Shown here piece after piece: positions 9,079-17,825 of a stretch of DNA of 64,000 bases (position 1 is its first letter; the number at the start of each line of letters is the position of its first letter). The translations under genes were made by a program, and so were the position numbers. Location of the stretch: assembly GCF_019511605.1 (NCBI RefSeq), contig NZ_JAEUAV010000009.1, positions 1-64,000 of the forward strand. The letters are read 5' to 3'. The notes below the pieces were generated by a model. It was not told the origin of the DNA. It made no database searches and was given only the letters and a program-made list of their open reading frames with translations. The stretch is from Paraburkholderia phenoliruptrix. Its GTDB lineage: Bacteria; Pseudomonadota; Gammaproteobacteria; Burkholderiales; Burkholderiaceae.

Positions 9079-9094
9079 CTGTATGGATGTACAG
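9079..9094 (-). promoter_or_regulatory. LexA box upstream of imuA
   Basis: CTGTATGGATGTACAG fits the CTGT-N8-ACAG consensus exactly. It ends 12 bases before the imuA start codon and overlaps a plausible -10 (GATACT on the minus strand). This is the expected LexA control of an imu cassette. Confidence 0.92.
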
Positions 9095-9150
9095 TATCCT
9101 ACACGGATTTTCGTGACGGCGAACAGGCACTTTTTTCGGGCTCAAGCCCG

Positions 9151-9230
9151 CTGAGGTGCGCTGAGGTGCGCTGAGGTGCGCTGAGGTGCGCTGAGGTGCG
9201 CTGAGGTGCGCTGAGGTGCGCTGAGGTCCG
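9151..9230. repeat. 8-copy 10-bp tandem repeat (CTGAGGTGCG)
   Basis: Seven perfect CTGAGGTGCG units are followed by one CTGAGGTCCG. The array occupies the divergent intergenic region, 57 bases behind the LexA box on the imuA side and about 100 bases before the plus-strand gene at 9334. The unit length equals about one DNA helical turn, so identical sequence faces one side of the helix. Confidence 0.97.
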
Positions 9231-9333
9231 CCAGAAACATTCGGGAGCGCCACTATTGCGTTGGCGACGGCGGGTGTCTCAGGCAGGCCACGCGTTGCGC
9301 AGTGGCAATCACAAGAGCGAGGCAAAGGAAATC

Positions 9334-9711
9334 GTGAGAAAGCTTGGACTTGCGTTATTGACGGCAGCGCTCGCGCCGGCTGCTTTCGGAGCCGGCGGGG
9401 CCGGCGTGGCCGGCGTGGCCGGCACCTACTCGGAAGTGTGGAATCCGCCCGAGGCGCGCGCAACGGCCCCACACAAGGTGGGTCCCGCGCACCGGCTTGC
9501 GCTCCGGCGGCACGCGGTGCCGCGCGGGAAGCTGGTGAACTCGCGGCGCACTTCGGCCCCGGCACCGCGGCTCGTCGCGAAACAAGGCAAGCTGCCCAGG
9601 AGCCTGCGCGGCGAAGAACCGGATATGACCGCGATTCCACGGCAAATCACGCCGGAAGGCAACGTTCTGCGTGTGACAGGCCATGCGGCATCCGTTGGGG
9701 TGATGCGCTGA
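9334..9711 (+). CDS. Putative exported basic small protein
   Basis: A 125-residue protein read from a GTG start (AAAGGA ribosome site just upstream). The N-terminus KLGLALLTAALAPAAFG looks like a signal peptide. The mature part is rich in Arg, Ala and Pro, with no recognised domain. The stop overlaps the next start as TGATG, so the two genes are likely cotranslated. The upstream in-frame ATG at 9256 lacks a ribosome site and would bury the signal peptide. Confidence 0.55.
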   Translation: MRKLGLALLTAALAPAAFGAGGAGVAGVAGTYSEVWNPPEARATAPHKVGPAHRLALRRHAVPRGKLVNSRRTSAPAPRLVAKQGKLPRSLRGEEPDMTAIPRQITPEGNVLRVTGHAASVGVMR

Positions 9712-9929
9712 TGCAATCGCAGAAGTATCACGGCTATGACGTGTGGGGGCACGCCATCCTCGAGCAGGAGGGCATTCTCCAACCGGAGCGTTATGCCTCC
9801 AGCGGCACTATCACCCAGGGCGGGAAGCTGGTTGAAGCATCCGGTGTGCTGGGCCATTTCGATACCGAAGAAGACGCTCAACTTGCAGGCGTGAGCTGGG
9901 CGCGTGCCTGGGTCGATGCGCACAGGTGA
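9711..9929 (+). CDS. Conserved small hypothetical protein
   Basis: A 72-residue soluble acidic protein. It starts MQSQKYHGYDVWGHAI and has a GKLVEASGVLGHFDTEEDAQ segment. It overlaps the preceding stop by TGATG. No domain recognised with certainty; small stand-alone proteins of this kind with a YxGYxVWGHAI motif are common in Burkholderiaceae. Confidence 0.65.
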   Translation: MQSQKYHGYDVWGHAILEQEGILQPERYASSGTITQGGKLVEASGVLGHFDTEEDAQLAGVSWARAWVDAHR

Positions 9930-10358
9930 CGCCGCGCGAGTCGGAACGACGCGCAGTTGAGTGCCCAGCTTCCGGGTTCGGCGCGACTCCGCCTTCTTTC
10001 GCACACCGCTTCACGGGTGGCCCGCACCCGAACTTGCACTGTGGCGAAAAAGCAGGCGAGCGACTATTGCCGGGGATTGAACCGTCAGAACCACCTAGGC
10101 CGTCAGCACGCGTCCCACTGCATCATGCCGATGCGATCCTTAAGGTTTCCATAATATTTTCCTGCGCGGAGAACAAACGACGAACCGACCTGTTCGCCGC
10201 CCCGGTCATTGTCGTGAGAAAGTCGATTGCTCAATGTGAGTGGATTCTGTTCCAACGCACCGTGCGTTTATCGGCCTTCAGCCAGGATTTACATTGGTAG
10301 CCAGCTAAGCATCAGTTAAGCACCAGCTAAACACCAATTAAGCGAAAGGAGCGCACAA
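9930..10358. other. Intergenic stretch without a gene
   Basis: No reading frame here has a convincing start or composition. The last 60 bases hold the 4 x 11-bp repeat listed separately and the AAAGGA ribosome site (10345-10350) of the NIPSNAP gene. The stretch 10139-10260 is AT-richer and probably carries the promoter, but I see no unambiguous -10/-35 pair. Confidence 0.6.
10301..10344 (+). repeat. Four imperfect 11-bp repeats before a start codon
   Basis: The units CCAGCTAAGCA, TCAGTTAAGCA, CCAGCTAAACA and CCAATTAAGCG follow each other without spacing. They end exactly at the AAAGGA ribosome site of the gene at 10359. They are likely part of the 5' untranslated leader or an operator array. 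Confidence 0.85.
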
Positions 10359-10973
10359 ATGCTGTATGAACTGGCCACGCTGTCATGTCCGCTTCTGGAG
10401 CAAGACAGTGTTTCGGCTTGCGCCCGTGGCTGGGTGTCGGGTGTCGAGGCGGCAGGCAAGCTGCTCGGAGCATGGCGCACGGAAATCGGCGAACTGTCGC
10501 GCATCGTCGTGCTGCGCGGCTTCGAGTCGATAGACGAATTGCAACACGAACGCCATCGCGCCTTAACCGCCGAACAACCCTTCGGAATTACCGGCGCATC
10601 CATTCGGTTAGCCATGGAAAGTTATGAGCTCTTTCCTTTCTTGCCGGACATCGAGCCAGCGACGTTCGGCGACTTCTACGAGATTCGCCGTTACTGGCTG
10701 AAAGCCGGCGGTATTGCGCCGACCATCAGGGCGTGGGAACGCGCGGTGGGACCGGCCCAATCGTACACATCGCATCTCATAGCGAACCTGTACGCGCTCG
10801 ACGGACCGCCGCGCATCACACACATCTGGGGATTTACCAGTCTGGAAGAGCGCATGCGCCTAAGACGGCAGCATTACGCCGAAGGCCTCTGGCCACCGCA
10901 AGGCGGCCCCGAACAGATAGACAGGGCAACCTCGACGATCTGTCTGCCGGAAACATGGTCGCCTTTGCGTTAG
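10359..10973 (+). CDS. NIPSNAP family protein
   Basis: A 204-residue protein with two NIPSNAP-like ferredoxin-fold repeats (about residues 1-100 and 104-204). The second half begins GDFYEIRRYWLKAGGIAPTIRAWERA and ends in a HIWGFTSLEERMRLRR strand-helix typical of the family. Bacterial NIPSNAP proteins resemble small dimeric monooxygenase/isomerase folds and often sit in catabolic clusters; their reaction is mostly unknown. The ribosome site AAAGGA directly follows the 11-bp repeats. Convergent with the LysR gene at 11031. Confidence 0.85.
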   Translation: MLYELATLSCPLLEQDSVSACARGWVSGVEAAGKLLGAWRTEIGELSRIVVLRGFESIDELQHERHRALTAEQPFGITGASIRLAMESYELFPFLPDIEPATFGDFYEIRRYWLKAGGIAPTIRAWERAVGPAQSYTSHLIANLYALDGPPRITHIWGFTSLEERMRLRRQHYAEGLWPPQGGPEQIDRATSTICLPETWSPLR

Positions 10974-11030
10974 AGGCTCGTCTGTGCAGCGCTTCCGGGC
11001 GATCGTCTTCCTGAGCCTTGCCCCGTCGCC

Positions 11031-11915
11031 TCATGCCGCGCCAGTTCGTGGCATGGCCTGAAGCGAGTCGACAATCTCGCTCGTCAGCGCTTTGCGGTCG
11101 TCGGATGCGCGCTGCACCATCCCGACGGTGCGCAACGTGGGCGGATTCGAAATGGGGATGACGTTCAGCAACGGATCGCTCAGCCAGTTGCCGCGAATAA
11201 GCAACGGCAGCACCGCAACGCCCACTCTCTCACGCACGAGCGCAACGATGGTCTCGATCGAATTGAGCTCGAGATATTCCGTCACCACGAGGCCGGCCTT
11301 CTGCAAAGCCTGCTCGACGACCTGCCCGGTGCGTACGCGGCGGTCGAAGCGCAAAAAGCCGTGCGTGCGCAAGATACGCTGCGGGTCGTTATCGACCACG
11401 TCGCGGCTCGTCACGAGCATCATCGGCTCGCTGTAGAGCGTGGTCCATTTGAGCGCCTCGGGCAGCTTCTGGTCCGCCCGCGCGACTACCGCGGCAACGT
11501 CCACTTCGCCCGCCTGCACCATGGTTGCGAGTTCGTCCGAACGTGCCGAGACGAGCCGCACGTCGAGCCGCGGGTGAGCCGCCTTCAGCCGTGCGACGGC
11601 CAACGACAGCGCGCCGATTACCGAGACAACCGCGCCGATGGTCACCGGCCCTTCCATGGCTTCCATCGGCTTGGCTTCCAGTTCGGCGAGCAGTTCGAGA
11701 ATCTGCTCGACCTTCGGCCGGATGCCCTGGCCGTGCTGCGTGAGCGCAATCTGCCTTCCCCTGCGATCGAACAGTTGCCGACCGAGCGCCTCTTCCAGTC
11801 CGCGCATCTGCAGACTGACGGCAGCTTGCGTGAGCGCGACTTCGTCGGCGGCGGCGGCGAAAGAGCCAGTGCGGGCCACGGCGTGAAACGTCTTGAGCAT
11901 GCGTAGCGTCGGCAT
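11031..11915 (-). CDS. LysR-family transcriptional regulator
   Basis: A 294-residue regulator. The N-terminal winged helix-turn-helix (residues 1-60) shows LKTFHAVARTGSFAAAADEVALTQAAVSLQMRGLEEALG. A periplasmic-binding-like effector domain follows (about 90-290) with GPVTIGAVVSVIGALSLAVARLKAAHP. It is transcribed divergently from the peptide-type ABC operon, which makes that operon its likely target, with autoregulation. The effector is unknown; a gamma-glutamyl peptide or sulfur/nitrogen metabolite is inference only. Confidence 0.92.
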   Translation of the reverse strand: MPTLRMLKTFHAVARTGSFAAAADEVALTQAAVSLQMRGLEEALGRQLFDRRGRQIALTQHGQGIRPKVEQILELLAELEAKPMEAMEGPVTIGAVVSVIGALSLAVARLKAAHPRLDVRLVSARSDELATMVQAGEVDVAAVVARADQKLPEALKWTTLYSEPMMLVTSRDVVDNDPQRILRTHGFLRFDRRVRTGQVVEQALQKAGLVVTEYLELNSIETIVALVRERVGVAVLPLLIRGNWLSDPLLNVIPISNPPTLRTVGMVQRASDDRKALTSEIVDSLQAMPRTGAA

Positions 11916-11952
11916 GTTTACCCCGTGTCAGCTCACGAACAATTCATGAGAA

Positions 11953-11978
11953 AAACTTAAGTGTCGAAAAGAAAGTTT
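11953..11978. promoter_or_regulatory. Dyad in the LysR/ABC divergent region
   Basis: AAACTT (11953-11958) and AAGTTT (11973-11978) form an inverted repeat separated by 14 bases in an AT-rich patch 37 bases upstream of the LysR start. It is a candidate LysR recognition element, but the arms are short. Confidence 0.4.
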
Positions 11979-12042
11979 AATTTTTTTGCGAAAGAGCCGC
12001 CAGTATGATCGTTCGACAACGAACTGAAAGGACAGCAACACG

Positions 12043-12063
12043 ATGCGGAGTTCCAACGCATGA
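12043..12063 (+). CDS. Six-codon leader ORF overlapping the ABC start
   Basis: ATG at 12043 encodes MRSSNA and then TGA. It is preceded by a good AAAGGA site (12027-12032). Its stop overlaps the start of the ATP-binding subunit as ATGA. It may be a translational-coupling leader, or the GGAG at 12047-12050 may instead serve the main start directly. Confidence 0.3.
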   Translation: MRSSNA

Positions 12064-13079
12064 CCGGCGAAGGCGGGCCGATTCTCGATGTACGCGGCTT
12101 CTCATTGAAGTTCTCGAATGCGCCGGACATGCCCAATGTCGTCGACGACATCTCGTTCGCCGTTCGCGCGGGCGAGACCTTGTGCATGGTCGGGGAGTCG
12201 GGTTGCGGCAAGAGCGTCACGTCGCTTGCGTTAATGGGACTGCTCGCGAGCCCGCCGGCGCGGCGCGTGGCAGGCACGGCGCACTTCGAAGGGGAAGATC
12301 TGTTCGCAATGTCCGAGCGCAAGCTGGCTGACATTCGCGGCAATCGCATGTCCATGATCTTCCAGGAGCCCATGACGTCGCTCAACCCCGCCTACACGAT
12401 CGGAGAGCAGATCGCGGAAAGCATCCGGCGGCACCGCGGCCTCAATCGCGCACAGGCGCGGGAAGAAGCACTCACCATGTTGCGGCTCGTGCGCATCCCC
12501 GCGCCGGAAACACGGCTCGACGCGTTTGCGCATCAGCTCTCAGGCGGCATGCGCCAACGCGCGATGATCGCAATGGCGCTCGCCAACAGCCCGCGCCTGC
12601 TGATCGCGGACGAACCCACCACCGCGCTCGACGTCACCATTCAGGCGCAAGTGTTGTCGCTGATCCGCACGCTTCAGGCGCAAACCGGCACTGCCATGCT
12701 GCTCATCACCCATGACCTCGGCGTGGTGGCCGAAGTTGCGGATCGCGTCGCAGTCATGTACGCCGGCAAGATAGTCGAATACGGCACGGTTACCGATCTG
12801 TTCGACGACCCGCAGCACCCGTACACCATCGGCCTCATGGGCGCAATTCCGTCCGTCGGCAAACGTGAAGGTGCGCTTTCCACGATTCGCGGCTCGGTGC
12901 CCTCTCCCGGACAGATGCCGCGCGGCTGCCGCTTTGCGCCGCGCTGCCCGTTCGCGCAGCAACGCTGCGTCGAACATGCGCCGCCGGAACGCACGCTCGC
13001 GGGCGAGCATCGTGTCGCCTGCTGGCTCGCACCTGTCGAGCAGTTCGCAGCATCGGTGCAGCATGAGGAACTGCTATGA
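12060..13079 (+). CDS. Peptide-type ABC transporter ATP-binding protein (DppD/OppD-like)
   Basis: A 339-residue ATPase of the oligopeptide/dipeptide importer class. Walker A is GESGCGKS (near residue 46), the signature LSGGMRQR, and Walker [13 protein letters not shown]. The C-terminal oligopeptide-ABC extension has [17 protein letters not shown], a Cys pattern typical of Opp/Dpp ATPases and often linked to an Fe-S cluster. First gene of the transporter operon; its stop overlaps the next start (ATGA). It pairs with the second ATPase as a heterodimer on the two permeases. Confidence 0.95.
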   Translation: MTGEGGPILDVRGFSLKFSNAPDMPNVVDDISFAVRAGETLCMVGESGCGKSVTSLALMGLLASPPARRVAGTAHFEGEDLFAMSERKLADIRGNRMSMIFQEPMTSLNPAYTIGEQIAESIRRHRGLNRAQAREEALTMLRLVRIPAPETRLDAFAHQLSGGMRQRAMIAMALANSPRLLIADEPTTALDVTIQAQVLSLIRTLQAQTGTAMLLITHDLGVVAEVADRVAVMYAGKIVEYGTVTDLFDDPQHPYTIGLMGAIPSVGKREGALSTIRGSVPSPGQMPRGCRFAPRCPFAQQRCVEHAPPERTLAGEHRVACWLAPVEQFAASVQHEELL

Positions 13080-14377
13080 CGACGCCTCACACCGTGCAGC
13101 GCGGCCCTGGCGTCGCGCAGACCGCGAACAGCGCCACGCCGGCCATCGAAGCACGCGCGCTCACCCGGCGCTTTGGCGGCGAGCGTCATCTGTTTGCGCG
13201 CTCGCCCATTGTGCATGCCGTCAACGAGGTGTCCTTCGCAGTACAGACAGGCGAGACCTTCGCAGTGGTCGGCGAGTCGGGCTGCGGCAAATCCACGCTC
13301 GGCCGTCTGCTGCTGCGCCTCATCGAGGCGACCGAAGGCCGGGTGTTTTATCAGGGCGAAGACATCACTCACTGGCAGGGCGCGAAACTGCGCCGCCTGC
13401 GCCGTGAAATGCAGATCATTTTCCAGGACCCGTTTGCGTCGCTGAATCCCGGCATGACGGTCGGGCAGATCATCGGCGAGCCGGTGGCTTTCCACGGTCT
13501 CGCGCGCAATGGTGCCGAGCGGCGCGAACGCGTCGCGCAACTGTTGAGCAAGGTGGGCCTGCAGCCGGCGTATGCCGACCGCTATCCGCACGAGTTTTCC
13601 GGCGGGCAGCGTCAACGCGTGGGCATTGCGCGGGCGCTGGCGGGCGAGCCCAGACTGATTGTCGGCGACGAGCCGGTTTCCGCGCTCGACGTGTCGGTGC
13701 AGGCGCAGGTGATCAACCTGCTCGAGTCGCTAAAGGCCGAGCTGGGGCTCACTCTCATCATGGTCGCGCACGACCTTGCCGTGATCCGCCATATGAGCGA
13801 TCGCGTCGCCGTCATGTATCTGGGCGAGATTGTCGAACTCGCGCAGGTCGACGAGCTGTTCGACGCGCCGCTGCATCCGTACACACAGGCGCTGTTGCGC
13901 GCAATTCCGGCCGGCAGTCCGCGCGAACGGCGCATGAAACCCGCATTGCAGGGCGATCTGCCAAGCCCCACCGCCCCGCCGCCCGGTTGCCGGTTCCACA
14001 CGCGCTGTCCCCATGCAAAGCCACGCTGTTCACAGGAGCGCCCGCTGTCGGAAACGCTTCCCGGCGGCCGCCAGGTGGCCTGCCATTTCTGGCGCGAACT
14101 GCAAAACGCCGGCAGCGGTGCGCCGCTCGTGGCGAGCGTCAGCGCGAAGCTGGCTGAGCGCCTCACGCTGTACCGGGCGCGGCAGGCCGCGGTAACGGAC
14201 AGCAAAAGGGACATGCAGAGGGACATGCAAACGGACACGCAAACCGAAATACCAACGGACCGGCTAACAGACCTACACACGGACGCACCAACGGACGCAC
14301 CAACGGACATACCCACGGACGCTCCAGCGCACACACCAACGGAGATCCGACGCGGCACCCACGCAGCCTCCGATTGA
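13076..14377 (+). CDS. Peptide-type ABC transporter ATP-binding protein (DppF/OppF-like) with TDxP-repeat tail
   Basis: A 433-residue ATPase. Walker A GESGCGKS (near residue 67), signature FSGGQRQR, Walker [13 protein letters not shown], and the oligopeptide-ABC C-terminal region [16 protein letters not shown]. The family usually ends near 330-350 residues. Here about 85 residues follow, including 12 consecutive four-residue units (residues 378-425) of the form T/R-D/E-x-x ([16 protein letters not shown]). The tail is hydrophilic and probably disordered. Encoded directly after the first ATPase with an ATGA overlap. Confidence 0.94.
   Translation: MTTPHTVQRGPGVAQTANSATPAIEARALTRRFGGERHLFARSPIVHAVNEVSFAVQTGETFAVVGESGCGKSTLGRLLLRLIEATEGRVFYQGEDITHWQGAKLRRLRREMQIIFQDPFASLNPGMTVGQIIGEPVAFHGLARNGAERRERVAQLLSKVGLQPAYADRYPHEFSGGQRQRVGIARALAGEPRLIVGDEPVSALDVSVQAQVINLLESLKAELGLTLIMVAHDLAVIRHMSDRVAVMYLGEIVELAQVDELFDAPLHPYTQALLRAIPAGSPRERRMKPALQGDLPSPTAPPPGCRFHTRCPHAKPRCSQERPLSETLPGGRQVACHFWRELQNAGSGAPLVASVSAKLAERLTLYRARQAAVTDSKRDMQRDMQTDTQTEIPTDRLTDLHTDAPTDAPTDIPTDAPAHTPTEIRRGTHAASD
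14207..14350 (+). repeat. In-frame 12-bp repeat array encoding the ATPase tail
   Basis: Twelve consecutive 12-base units lie in frame. The last part is the most regular: ACGGACGCACCA at 14279 and 14291, then ACGGACATACCC and ACGGACGCTCCA. The first units (AGGGACATGCAG/A) are more diverged. The array expands without a frameshift and ends 9 codons before the stop. Confidence 0.88.
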
Positions 14378-14449
14378 CCCGGACAAACCGCCGCCGCGCA
14401 CAGATAACGCCATCCCATTGCAACCTGAACCGCAACAAGGACACCCCGC

Positions 14450-15946
14450 ATGCGAAGAATGTTGATTGCCGCCGCGCTCACACTGAGCGCTTCCGCCGCG
14501 CTGGCGCAAAGCACCATCCGCATTGGCTTGCAGGACGATATCGGTTCGCTCGATCCCGCCCGCAGCGTGCAGTTCGTCGACCGGATCGTGTTCGCGTCGC
14601 TGTGCAATTCGCTGGTCGATGTCACGCCCGACCTGAAGATCGTGCCGATGCTCGCGACCTCCTGGACCACCAGCGCCGACGGCAGGAGCATGACGTTCAA
14701 GCTGCGCCAGGGCGTCAAGTTCCAGAACGACGAGCCCTTCAACGCGGCCGCCGTGAAGGCCAATCTGGACCGCTATCGCACGCTGCCCACCAGCAACCGC
14801 AAGAGCGAGCTGTCGTCGATCGATCATGTCGACGTGGTCGACAACAGCACCGTGAAGATCGTCCTCAAGCAGCCGGACGCCGCGCTGCTCGCCACGCTGG
14901 CCGACCGCGCAGGCATGATGCTCGCGCCAGGCACGTTGTCCGACGCGGCGGGCGTCGCGTCGCACCCGGTCTGCTCCGGCCCGTACAAGTTCGTGCAGCG
15001 CGTTCAGAACGATCGCGTGGTGCTCGAGAAATACGCGGGTTACTGGGACGCGGACAAGTACCCGATTCAACGTGTGGTGTTCCAGCCCATTCCCGACAGC
15101 ACGGTGCGCCTCGCGAATCTGCGCTCAGGCTCTCTCGACATGCTCGAACGGCTCGCCCCTTCCGACGTCGCGTCGGTCAAGGGCGACGCAAGTCTGCAGT
15201 TCAAACCGGTGACCGGGCTCGGCTTCTATTATGTAACCTTCAACATCAACAACGGCGCCCGCGGCAACGGCCCGCTGAAGGACAAGCGGGTGCGCGAGGC
15301 GTTCGAACTGTCCATCGACCGCGACGCAATAGACCAGGTCATCGGCGCAGGCATTTTCACGCCCGCGAACCAGGGCATTCCGAAATCGAGCCCCTACTAC
15401 AACGCCTCGCTGCCCACCACGAAGCGCGACGTGGCAAAAGCGAAAGCGCTGCTGAAGGCGTCCGGCCATGAGCATCTGACGATCGAATTCGCTTATCCGA
15501 ACAACACGGTGGCAAGCCAGATCACGCAGATGCTTCAGGCAATGCTCTCGGAGTCCGGCATCACGCTCAAGCTGCGACCGAGCGATTACGCAACGGAACT
15601 GAACGCCGGACACAGCGGCGACTTCGAGGCCATGTACACGGGCTGGTCGGGCCGCGTCGATCCGGACGGCAACCTGCATCAGTTCAACACGTGCACGGGC
15701 AACCTGAACTACGCGCATTACTGCAATCAGCAGGTGGATTCGCTGCTCGACGCCGCGCGCACGAAACTCGCCGTGGCCGAACGCAAGGCGGACTACGATG
15801 CCGCCGGCAAGATCCTCGCCGACGAGGCCCCGATCGTCTACCTCTACGCGCAGCCGTGGCCTTTCGTGCTGTCGAAGAAGGTGCAGGGCTTCACGCCCTC
15901 CGCCGACGGTCTGGTGCGCTTGCGCGGCGTCTCCGTCAAAGGCTGA
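14450..15946 (+). CDS. Peptide-type ABC transporter substrate-binding protein (SBP family 5)
   Basis: A 498-residue periplasmic solute-binding protein. The signal peptide is MRRMLIAAALTLSASAALAQ, with predicted cleavage after ALA. The mature protein opens STIRIGLQDDIGSLDPARS and contains the family-5 hallmark LATSWTTSADGRSMTFKLRQGVKF. This family binds oligopeptides, dipeptides, glutathione or nickel; the next-door gamma-glutamyltransferase argues for glutathione or gamma-glutamyl peptides. An AAGGA ribosome site precedes the ATG. Confidence 0.94.
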   Translation: MRRMLIAAALTLSASAALAQSTIRIGLQDDIGSLDPARSVQFVDRIVFASLCNSLVDVTPDLKIVPMLATSWTTSADGRSMTFKLRQGVKFQNDEPFNAAAVKANLDRYRTLPTSNRKSELSSIDHVDVVDNSTVKIVLKQPDAALLATLADRAGMMLAPGTLSDAAGVASHPVCSGPYKFVQRVQNDRVVLEKYAGYWDADKYPIQRVVFQPIPDSTVRLANLRSGSLDMLERLAPSDVASVKGDASLQFKPVTGLGFYYVTFNINNGARGNGPLKDKRVREAFELSIDRDAIDQVIGAGIFTPANQGIPKSSPYYNASLPTTKRDVAKAKALLKASGHEHLTIEFAYPNNTVASQITQMLQAMLSESGITLKLRPSDYATELNAGHSGDFEAMYTGWSGRVDPDGNLHQFNTCTGNLNYAHYCNQQVDSLLDAARTKLAVAERKADYDAAGKILADEAPIVYLYAQPWPFVLSKKVQGFTPSADGLVRLRGVSVKG

Positions 15947-15951
15947 GCGTC

Positions 15952-16896
15952 ATGCTGCCGATCATCGCCAATCGCCTGCTGGTCGCCGTGCCCACGCTCG
16001 TTCTCGTGTCCATGCTGATCTTCGGCCTGCAGAAGCTGCTGCCGGGCGACCCGGTGCTCGCCATGGCGGGTGAGGACCAGGACGCTCAGGTCATCGCGAC
16101 ACTGCGTGTGAAGTATCACCTCGATCAGCCGGTGCCGAAGCAATACGCAATCTGGGTGAGCGACGTCCTGCACGGCAACCTGGGTTCGTCGTTGCGCACC
16201 GACGTGCCGGTGCGTGCCCTGATCGCGCAGAAGTTGCCGGTCACGCTTCAGCTCGCGCTCATGGCGATGGTCCTTGCAATCGGCATCGGCATACCTGCGG
16301 GTGTCGTGTCGGCCGCGAGCCGCGGCGGTCCGCTCGACCATGCGGCAAACATCGCAGCGCTCTCCGGCATGTCGATACCGAACTTCTGGCTCGGCATCAT
16401 GCTGATCTTCATCGTGTCGGTGCGTTGGCATCTGTTGCCGTCGTCGGGCTATGTGCCGCCTGGCGAAGACCTGTGGCTCAGCATCAAGACCATGCTGATG
16501 CCCGCGTTCGTGCTCGGCGCGGCGCTCGGCGCACAGCTGATGCGCCATACGCGCAGTGCGATGCTGGGCGTGCTGCGCACCGACTACATTCGCACGGCAC
16601 GGGCCAAAGGTCTGTTGCGCGGCGCGGTCGTCGTCAAGCACGCGTTTCGCAATGCGCTCATTCCGATCGTCACCGTGCTTGCGCTGTTGTTCGGCGAACT
16701 GCTGGCCGGCGCCGTGCTGACGGAACAGGTGTTCACCATCCCCGGCTTCGGCAAGCTCGTCGTGGATGCGGTGTTCAATCGCGACTACCCTGTCGTGCAA
16801 GGTGTCGTGCTGGTGACGGCGCTCGCGTTCATCGTGGTCAATCTGTGCGCGGACGTGCTCTATATGCTCCTGAACCCCAGACTGAGGCGCAGCTGA
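15952..16896 (+). CDS. Peptide-type ABC transporter permease (DppB/GsiC-like)
   Basis: A 314-residue inner-membrane permease with six expected membrane spans. It starts MLPIIANRLLVAVPTLVLVSMLIFGL and has the DppB-type first periplasmic loop (KLLPGDPVLAMAGEDQD). The EAA-like coupling loop is DYIRTARAKGL. The frame extends upstream, but the ATG at 15952 directly follows the stop of the binding-protein gene and begins the canonical N-terminus. Its stop overlaps the next start (TGATG). Confidence 0.94.
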   Translation: MLPIIANRLLVAVPTLVLVSMLIFGLQKLLPGDPVLAMAGEDQDAQVIATLRVKYHLDQPVPKQYAIWVSDVLHGNLGSSLRTDVPVRALIAQKLPVTLQLALMAMVLAIGIGIPAGVVSAASRGGPLDHAANIAALSGMSIPNFWLGIMLIFIVSVRWHLLPSSGYVPPGEDLWLSIKTMLMPAFVLGAALGAQLMRHTRSAMLGVLRTDYIRTARAKGLLRGAVVVKHAFRNALIPIVTVLALLFGELLAGAVLTEQVFTIPGFGKLVVDAVFNRDYPVVQGVVLVTALAFIVVNLCADVLYMLLNPRLRRS

Positions 16897-17780
16897 TGGC
16901 TACTCCATTGCAGGTCCGCTCCGCTGCCAATGCCGGCGTGCCGCCGCGGCGCACCCACCGTGCTCTGGCTCGCTTCATGCGCAACCGCGCGGCGGTCTTC
17001 GGCGCGTTGCTGGTGGCGCTCGTCGTGGCGGCGGCGCTGTTCGCACCGTGGCTCACTCCTTACGATCCGGTTCAGGCGAGCTTCATGACCGTGCGTCAGG
17101 CGCCCTCCGCCACTCACTGGTTCGGCACCGACGAGCTCGGTCGCGACGTGCTGAGCCGGCTGCTGTTCGGTGCACGTGCGTCGCTGCTCGCGGGCGTGGT
17201 CTCGGTGGGCATCGCGGTCGTGCTCGGTGTGCCGCTCGGGCTGCTCGCCGGCTACTTCGGCAAGCTGGTGGACGGCGTGATCTCGCGTATTGCCGATGCA
17301 CTGCTTTCCATTCCCTTTCTGATTCTCGCGATAGCGCTGAGCGCATTTCTCGGGCCCAGCCTCGTGAATGCGATGGCCGCCATCGGCATTTCGGCCATGC
17401 CCCGCTTCATCCGCCTCACACGCGGGCAGGCGATCAGTGTGAAAGCGGAAGAATACGTGGAAGGCGCACGCGCGATCGGCCTCGACCACGCGCGCATCAT
17501 CGTGCGCTACATTCTGCCGAACGTGCTGCCGCCTATCATCGTGCAAGGCAGCCTGACGGTCGCGAGCGCGATCATTGCCGAGGCGAGCCTGTCGTTCCTC
17601 GGGCTCGGACAGTTGCCGCCCGCGCCTTCGTGGGGCTCGATGCTGAACACCGCAAAAGACTTCGTGAGCCAGGCGCCGTGGATGTCCATCTTTCCCGGCA
17701 TTGCGATCTTCCTGGCCGTTCTTGGCTTCAACCTGCTCGGCGACGGTCTGCGCGACGCGCTGGATCCGCGCGAATCCTGA
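16896..17780 (+). CDS. Peptide-type ABC transporter permease (DppC/GsiD-like)
   Basis: A 294-residue second permease with an N-terminal cytoplasmic segment, then six expected spans. LTPYDPVQASF and HWFGTDELGRDVLSRLLFGAR are the typical DppC landmarks, and the coupling loop is EYVEGARAIGLDHARI. It overlaps the previous gene by TGATG and is followed 45 bases later by the gamma-glutamyltransferase gene, so all six genes form one operon. Confidence 0.94.
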   Translation: MATPLQVRSAANAGVPPRRTHRALARFMRNRAAVFGALLVALVVAAALFAPWLTPYDPVQASFMTVRQAPSATHWFGTDELGRDVLSRLLFGARASLLAGVVSVGIAVVLGVPLGLLAGYFGKLVDGVISRIADALLSIPFLILAIALSAFLGPSLVNAMAAIGISAMPRFIRLTRGQAISVKAEEYVEGARAIGLDHARIIVRYILPNVLPPIIVQGSLTVASAIIAEASLSFLGLGQLPPAPSWGSMLNTAKDFVSQAPWMSIFPGIAIFLAVLGFNLLGDGLRDALDPRES

Positions 17781-17825
17781 TTTTTCGTGACGTGCTTCGT
17801 GCACGGTCATCATCTGAGTAATCAC

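Noticed and set aside
9131..9150. CGGGCT-CA-AGCCCG hairpin next to a T-tract
   Set aside because: The T-tract precedes the hairpin on the plus strand, giving A-tract on the minus strand, so it is wrong for a terminator in either direction.
9151..9230. CRISPR array
   Set aside because: Ten-base units with no spacers and no cas genes: a simple tandem repeat.
9068..9640. Long N-terminal extension of imuA through the 10-bp repeat
   Set aside because: It would translate the repeat and cross the LexA box; the ATG at 9067 gives the normal family start.
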